DNA of 7,530 nt, taken from Patescibacteria group bacterium (GTDB lineage Bacteria; Patescibacteriota; Microgenomatia; UBA12405; JAHJSD01). The notes under the pieces were generated by a model. It saw only the letters and a program-made list of their open reading frames with translations. It searched no databases and had not been told where the DNA came from. The DNA lies in contig JAHJSD010000073.1 of NCBI GenBank assembly GCA_018830585.1, positions 1 to 7,530 of the forward strand, given 5' to 3'. Shown here in pieces: positions 4,124 through 7,530 of the stretch. Positions within the stretch are counted from its first letter, which is position 1. Each line of letters opens with the position of its first letter. A program made the position numbers and the translations under genes.

Positions 4124-6865
4124 ATGGAAGAATCTTCCGGTGTCCAAGAGGTTGTTGGTCATCTTGAGAAAAAAATACCCCAAGACCAAAAGGATGTTTT
4201 CCTGGCGGAATTAGCCGGAAAAGGCGCGGCGACTTCCGCTTTTGCTTGGGCTTTTGCCGACGGAGTTCCTCCTACTCTTGGTTTTCGGCATTTTGCGAAC
4301 CTTGACGGGGTGAACGTTTTTTTTGAAAGTTTGCCGGATTCGATTGGCGCTGAAAAGTTAAACTTAGATAGGGCAAAGCCTTTAAAAGCGACAGAGAGAA
4401 GGGAGATCGCTAATCAGATTTTTCAAACCTTTGATGGGGAGATTAGAGGAGTTCTTAATTTTCAAGAAGATTTTCTACGGCAGGTTTTCGAAAACGACCC
4501 TCAGCTTAATTTAGTCAAAGATTTTTTTCAATGGTCTTTATGGTTGACAGAGGCGGTTAACGGCGCTAAACAAAAACCGATTAGCTGGCAAAAAGCACAA
4601 GTCAGGGCAGAGGAGGAAATGGTAAAAATTTATGGGCCGGAATGGAGCAGGGATCCAAGAATGAGTTTGCAAAGACAGAGGGAGAAAACGAGAAGAGTTT
4701 TTCAGCACGAACTTACTACCAAACCTCAGCCTGATCTACTTTCTGAACAGGAAGAATATTTATATGCCTCTCTTAAAGGCTGTTGTGAAACACTGATTTC
4801 AAAAATGATCATGGAAGAAATGGTTGGAAGCTTCCCAACCGGAGAAGAAGCTCTTTCCAGAAAACCGTTTCCGGACGAGGTTTCTGCCGGAATGCCGGAA
4901 AATGAACCGGTTCCGATTTCCAAAGAAGAATTTAAAAAGTTGAAAATAAAGCCTGTTGCCAGCCAGGGTCAGTTTAGCCCCGAGTTTATTACCCCGGAAG
5001 GTGATCAAGTTTATTTTTTACTTAGTCAAGATAGTCAAGGGAACTACCTCTTTTCAAATTCCGGTTTTCGAGACACGTTTAGACTTACGGTTTCCCATGG
5101 CGAAAGATTTGATCTTGCCAACGCGAGGAATTATTGCCGAAAAAAGATGGTAATTAACGCCTTTGAGAATTTAGTCGGTTTTTATTATCAGGTCAAGGAG
5201 AGACAATCTTTAGATAAAGTTATTAATGTTGCCGGAGATTTATTAGCAAGAGGGGGGAAAATATTTTTTCTTGATTGGATAAGGGACGGAGATATTTTTC
5301 CGCTTTCCTCCCCGACGTCGTTGCCAAAAAACTTACGGGATTTTGACAGAATGGCCGTTTGGAAAATAATCGCTGATGCTGAAAATCACGGAACCGGTTA
5401 TTTGGCCGAGAAGACATTATCTGCCCAAAAACTTGGCAGACCTAAGCCGGAAGTTTTATGGAGTGGCAAAGAAGAAGAGAGGGAGAAGAAGGAGACTGAA
5501 TTGAATTTGGACTTTAAGCCAAAAATGGAAAATGTTCCCGAGGCAGAGTATCGGGAAAGAGAAAGGATGTTTAATTTTGCCTTGCGGGGAAAACAGGAAG
5601 ATTTGGCTGAAATTTCTGATCTGGTAGTTTCAAGCGATTTGCCGGGGAATGTCAAAAGGTTTTCAAAATATGATCTTCCTTCGAATAGCGAGGGAACGGT
5701 ATTTTTAGAGTCTGTAAAACAGCTTGCCGCTTCAAGAAATGGTTTTCTGAATCTTCCTGCTCCTTTGGGTTTTGATCTGGCCGGTTTGAAGATAACTGCG
5801 GATGGGAGAGAACTGCCTTTGTCAGGTATCAAGATTTATCATGATTCAGCCTCCGGTCAATATCGGATTAAACTGCCCGGGTGGGCGAAGGGGACGCCCC
5901 TTTCGATTAAGGCGGGTTTCCGTTCAAGCGGAAACTCTTCCGGGGAGGAAGAAAGAGATTTGGCTGTCCCCGATAGCAGGGTTTCAGAATTGGCTGAATT
6001 GCTTGAATCAAGAGGTCTTGCCGCGATGGCCGCGGCAATAAGGGGAAAGATTGGTGGTGAGGGCAGGTCAACAGTCTTGGACTTGTCCGAAGCGATAAAA
6101 TCCGCGTCAGAATATTCTTTTGACGGAAAAACGGCCCAAGGAGGGGATGTCTTTCAAAGAATGGCTTCATTTTATGATCCCGGGTCAGGTAAATACCGGG
6201 TTCAGTGCGGCAGTCAGGCTCTTTTTTTATCGGCCTGTCTAAAGTTTATTTTTAGAGGAAAACGGGTTGTGGTTGGTACTGAGAGTCTCTATTCTCTGGA
6301 AAGAAGCCGGATTTTACTCTACCAAAAAGGTGAGAGCATGGTTCCGGTAACGGCTTCCGGCGTTCATGCCAGAACAGTTTTATTTGTGGGCGGTGAAATT
6401 TACCGTTATGACGCCACTCCGGCATTGCCGGTTTCCGTTGCTGACACTTTTATGCCAGGAGAGAGCCGGGTTTTGGAACTGGGGTCGTCGAAGCAGACAG
6501 AGCCGGATTTTGACCTGATAAGGGAGTATCCGGGAGAAACCTTTGAACCGTTAATTGGCGAACTTGAATCTTTGGCGGAAAGGTATTATCTTCGTCAGGA
6601 GCCAACTAACAAATTGGATCCGGACCTTAGGCTTTACCGGCTTGCTGAGAGGTTATCCCAATCAAACCAGCCGGGGGAATTGAAAAAGGCTTTAGAAGAG
6701 GTCGGTCAGATTGAAGAGTTGGCGGAAGCTCTTTTGGAAAAACACCGAACCGGGGAGATTTCAAAAACCAATCTCCCCCCCAGATTTAAAAAACCGACTT
6801 TCGCCCTCCAGTTTTATACTTTAGTCAAGAGTGTTGAGGGCAGGATTTTTGCGGCGGCAAGCTAA
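4124..6865 (+). CDS. Large transglutaminase-like (papain-fold) protein with unrecognised N-terminal region
   Basis: This 913-residue protein has no signal peptide or membrane segment and is probably cytoplasmic. The recognisable part is a transglutaminase-like core: QCGSQALFLSACLKFIFRGK with Cys695, then VHARTVLFVGGEIYRYDATP with His748 and Asp763. The 15-residue His-Asp gap and the YDATP ending are typical of this superfamily, whose bacterial members act as thiol proteases, cross-linkers or inactive binding domains. Just before it, about 543-602 (GRELPLSGIKIYHD, then GQYRIKLPGWAKGTPLSIKAGF) looks like a small beta-sandwich, as often precedes such cores. Residues 1-540 are mixed helical and charged, with a Lys/Glu-rich stretch (KEEEREKKE) near 450; I do not recognise a domain. 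The last 120 residues look helical. ATG 4124 is set by the promoter 6 nt upstream. The gene appears monocistronic, and neither substrate nor partner can be inferred. Confidence 0.85.
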   Translation: MEESSGVQEVVGHLEKKIPQDQKDVFLAELAGKGAATSAFAWAFADGVPPTLGFRHFANLDGVNVFFESLPDSIGAEKLNLDRAKPLKATERREIANQIFQTFDGEIRGVLNFQEDFLRQVFENDPQLNLVKDFFQWSLWLTEAVNGAKQKPISWQKAQVRAEEEMVKIYGPEWSRDPRMSLQRQREKTRRVFQHELTTKPQPDLLSEQEEYLYASLKGCCETLISKMIMEEMVGSFPTGEEALSRKPFPDEVSAGMPENEPVPISKEEFKKLKIKPVASQGQFSPEFITPEGDQVYFLLSQDSQGNYLFSNSGFRDTFRLTVSHGERFDLANARNYCRKKMVINAFENLVGFYYQVKERQSLDKVINVAGDLLARGGKIFFLDWIRDGDIFPLSSPTSLPKNLRDFDRMAVWKIIADAENHGTGYLAEKTLSAQKLGRPKPEVLWSGKEEEREKKETELNLDFKPKMENVPEAEYRERERMFNFALRGKQEDLAEISDLVVSSDLPGNVKRFSKYDLPSNSEGTVFLESVKQLAASRNGFLNLPAPLGFDLAGLKITADGRELPLSGIKIYHDSASGQYRIKLPGWAKGTPLSIKAGFRSSGNSSGEEERDLAVPDSRVSELAELLESRGLAAMAAAIRGKIGGEGRSTVLDLSEAIKSASEYSFDGKTAQGGDVFQRMASFYDPGSGKYRVQCGSQALFLSACLKFIFRGKRVVVGTESLYSLERSRILLYQKGESMVPVTASGVHARTVLFVGGEIYRYDATPALPVSVADTFMPGESRVLELGSSKQTEPDFDLIREYPGETFEPLIGELESLAERYYLRQEPTNKLDPDLRLYRLAERLSQSNQPGELKKALEEVGQIEELAEALLEKHRTGEISKTNLPPRFKKPTFALQFYTLVKSVEGRIFAAAS

Positions 6866-6934
6866 CGTTTTGTCCCAGCACCAGTCCCCGACGTCACCTC
6901 GAGGAGGCTTCATTTCCGCATCATTCTACCTCTC

Positions 6935-7052
6935 GCATTCTGAGCGTAGCCCCGTACCAGCCGGTACAGGGCAGAGCGAAGAATCCCCCTGTGCATAACA
7001 ATTTACCAGTCCCAAACGGGATCCTTCTCTCCCTGAGGGAGATCAGGATGAC
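6935..7052. repeat. CATTCTGA-type palindromic repeat with internal GTACC stem
   Basis: It starts GCATTCTGAGCG and ends AGGATGAC, giving near-complementary ends. A stem GTACC (6954-6958), loop AGCC, GGTAC (6963-6967) sits inside the left half, followed by AGAGCGAAGAATCC. A second perfect hairpin, TCTCCC-TGA-GGGAGA, lies at 7028-7042. The GTACC stem is shared with the repeat ending at 265, read in the opposite orientation there. Confidence 0.85.
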
Positions 7053-7092
7053 GAGGGGATAACGGACACTTTGTGTTGGTTTTTAGTCCTCC

Positions 7093-7286
7093 CCACTTCG
7101 CCATTTAAGTGACCCAAGAGACGAGTGGAAAAATAAACAGAGTTACTCCTCCGAGGTGGCAGAGTGAAGCGAAGCGTAACATCTGACTCCTCGGACGGTG
7201 TGACCAAGAGGGATTCTTGTTAACTCCTTCACTATCCGAGGGGTCACTTCCACCTCGGGGGGGCTTCGCTTTTGCCTTCGAAGTGG
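7093..7286. repeat. Nested CCGAGGTGG-type palindromic block
   Basis: Outer arms CCACTTCG (7093-7100) and CGAAGTGG (7279-7286) enclose a perfect inner pair, CCGAGGTGG (7151-7159) and CCACCTCGG (7250-7258). The interior has CTCCTCGGAC and GAGGGGTCACTTCC segments that echo the arms. The outer arms resemble the CTTCG-rich interior, so chance or shared ancestry could explain them better here than at the other nested repeats. Confidence 0.65.
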
Positions 7287-7346
7287 TTTTCGGAAACTTT
7301 GAAGATTGCTGGAGGCGTCTTTAGAGGTGCCAACTTTGGTAAATTA

Positions 7347-7383
7347 CGATCCCGGATCGTTTTAGATTTCCGATCCGGGATCG
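7347..7383. repeat. Pair of 13-bp GATCC near-palindromes forming an inverted repeat
   Basis: CGATCCCGGATCG (7347-7359) and CGATCCGGGATCG (7371-7383) are exact reverse complements separated by 11 nt. Each is also nearly palindromic alone (CGATC, 3-nt centre, GATCG). The DNA can thus form either one long hairpin or two short ones. No T-run follows, so an intrinsic terminator is unlikely. Confidence 0.85.
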
Positions 7384-7397
7384 GACCCTTTCATAAG

Positions 7398-7530
7398 TTT
7401 CGCACTTTCTGTCATCGCGAGCGATCCCGATTCGATCGGGAGAGCGTGGCGATCTGGCGGCAAATGAACCGAGATTGCCGCGGTCGCTGGCGCTCCCTCG
7501 CAATGACAGTTATAGTGCGCAAGTGCGAAA
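7398..7530. repeat. TCATTGCGAG-type element inside a 10-bp inverted repeat
   Basis: Perfect outer arms TTTCGCACTT (7398-7407) and AAGTGCGAAA (7521-7530) flank an element running from GTCATCGCGA (7411-7420) to CTCGCAATGAC (7497-7507). Inside are TCCCGAT-TCG-ATCGGGA (7425-7441), GTGGCGATCT (7446-7455) and ATTGCC (7474-7479). The block order matches the element at 3549-3630, but the outer arms are different. The window ends on the last base of the outer arm. Confidence 0.87.

Larger units (their letters stand above)
6866..7530. other. Non-coding tail made of repeats, no gene seen
   Basis: The 665 bases after the transglutaminase-like gene carry a CATTCTGA-type repeat (6935-7052), a CCGAGGTGG-type block (7093-7286), a paired GATCC palindrome (7347-7383) and a TCATTGCGAG-type element (7398-7530). 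A 60-codon minus-strand frame across the last element is not credible as a gene. No clear intrinsic terminator follows the TAA at 6863-6865; the repeat hairpins may serve instead. Confidence 0.75.

Noticed and set aside
5398..5832. 144-codon minus-strand frame inside the transglutaminase-like gene
   Set aside because: It lies wholly within a well-supported plus-strand gene and has no recognisable motif, so it is a shadow frame.
7093..7383. tRNA, structured RNA gene or riboswitch
   Set aside because: Stems are plentiful, but no GGTTCGA-type T-loop, anticodon arm layout or known riboswitch core is visible; repeat palindromes explain the stems.
7321..7503. 60-codon minus-strand frame at the right edge
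   Set aside because: It lies entirely in the GATCC palindromes and the TCATTGCGAG element, with no start signal and no family resemblance.

Overview
The window carries three protein-coding genes covering about 73% of it. They are separated by long intergenic stretches built almost entirely of palindromic repeats. The standard genetic code fits (genes end in TGA, TAG and TAA), and no ribosomal RNA, tRNA, transposase or CRISPR array is visible. The likely source is a Candidate Phyla Radiation bacterium (Patescibacteria), plausibly Microgenomates. This rests on three things: intergenic repeats of the CATTCTGA and TCATTGCGAG type, promoters placed for leaderless mRNAs, and a secreted protein whose C-terminal half resembles the beta-sandwich plus dockerin-like modules common on exported proteins of that group. 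The assignment is inference from sequence style, not from a marker gene.

Layout. Positions 1-59 are one arm of a perfect 59-bp inverted repeat; the other arm is 3970-4028. Each arm contains a perfect 32-bp palindrome. The arms bracket a cassette of two convergent genes: a phosphomannomutase/phosphoglucomutase (324-1691, +) and a secreted beta-propeller protein with a dockerin-like end (2118-3524, -). Beyond the right arm lies a large cytoplasmic-looking protein with a transglutaminase-like Cys-His-Asp core (4124-6865, +). From 6866 to 7530 there is only repeat DNA, and the window stops exactly at the end of an inverted repeat.

The intergenic DNA holds at least seven repeat blocks: 104-265, 1779-1981, 3540-3647, 3722-3923, 6935-7052, 7093-7286 and 7347-7530. 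Several are nested, with a family-type palindrome sitting inside a short perfect inverted repeat that differs at each locus. Both plus-strand genes have an extended -10 box ending 6-7 nt before the ATG and no Shine-Dalgarno sequence.

How the genes relate. The sugar-phosphate mutase should feed nucleotide-sugar and surface-polysaccharide synthesis. The exported propeller protein probably binds or acts on carbohydrate at the cell surface. The transglutaminase-like protein has no recognisable partner here. Each gene appears to be its own transcription unit, and no operon is evident. The most unusual points are the paired 59-bp arms with palindromic cores, the nested repeat architecture, and the roughly 540-residue N-terminal part of the transglutaminase-like protein, which I do not recognise.
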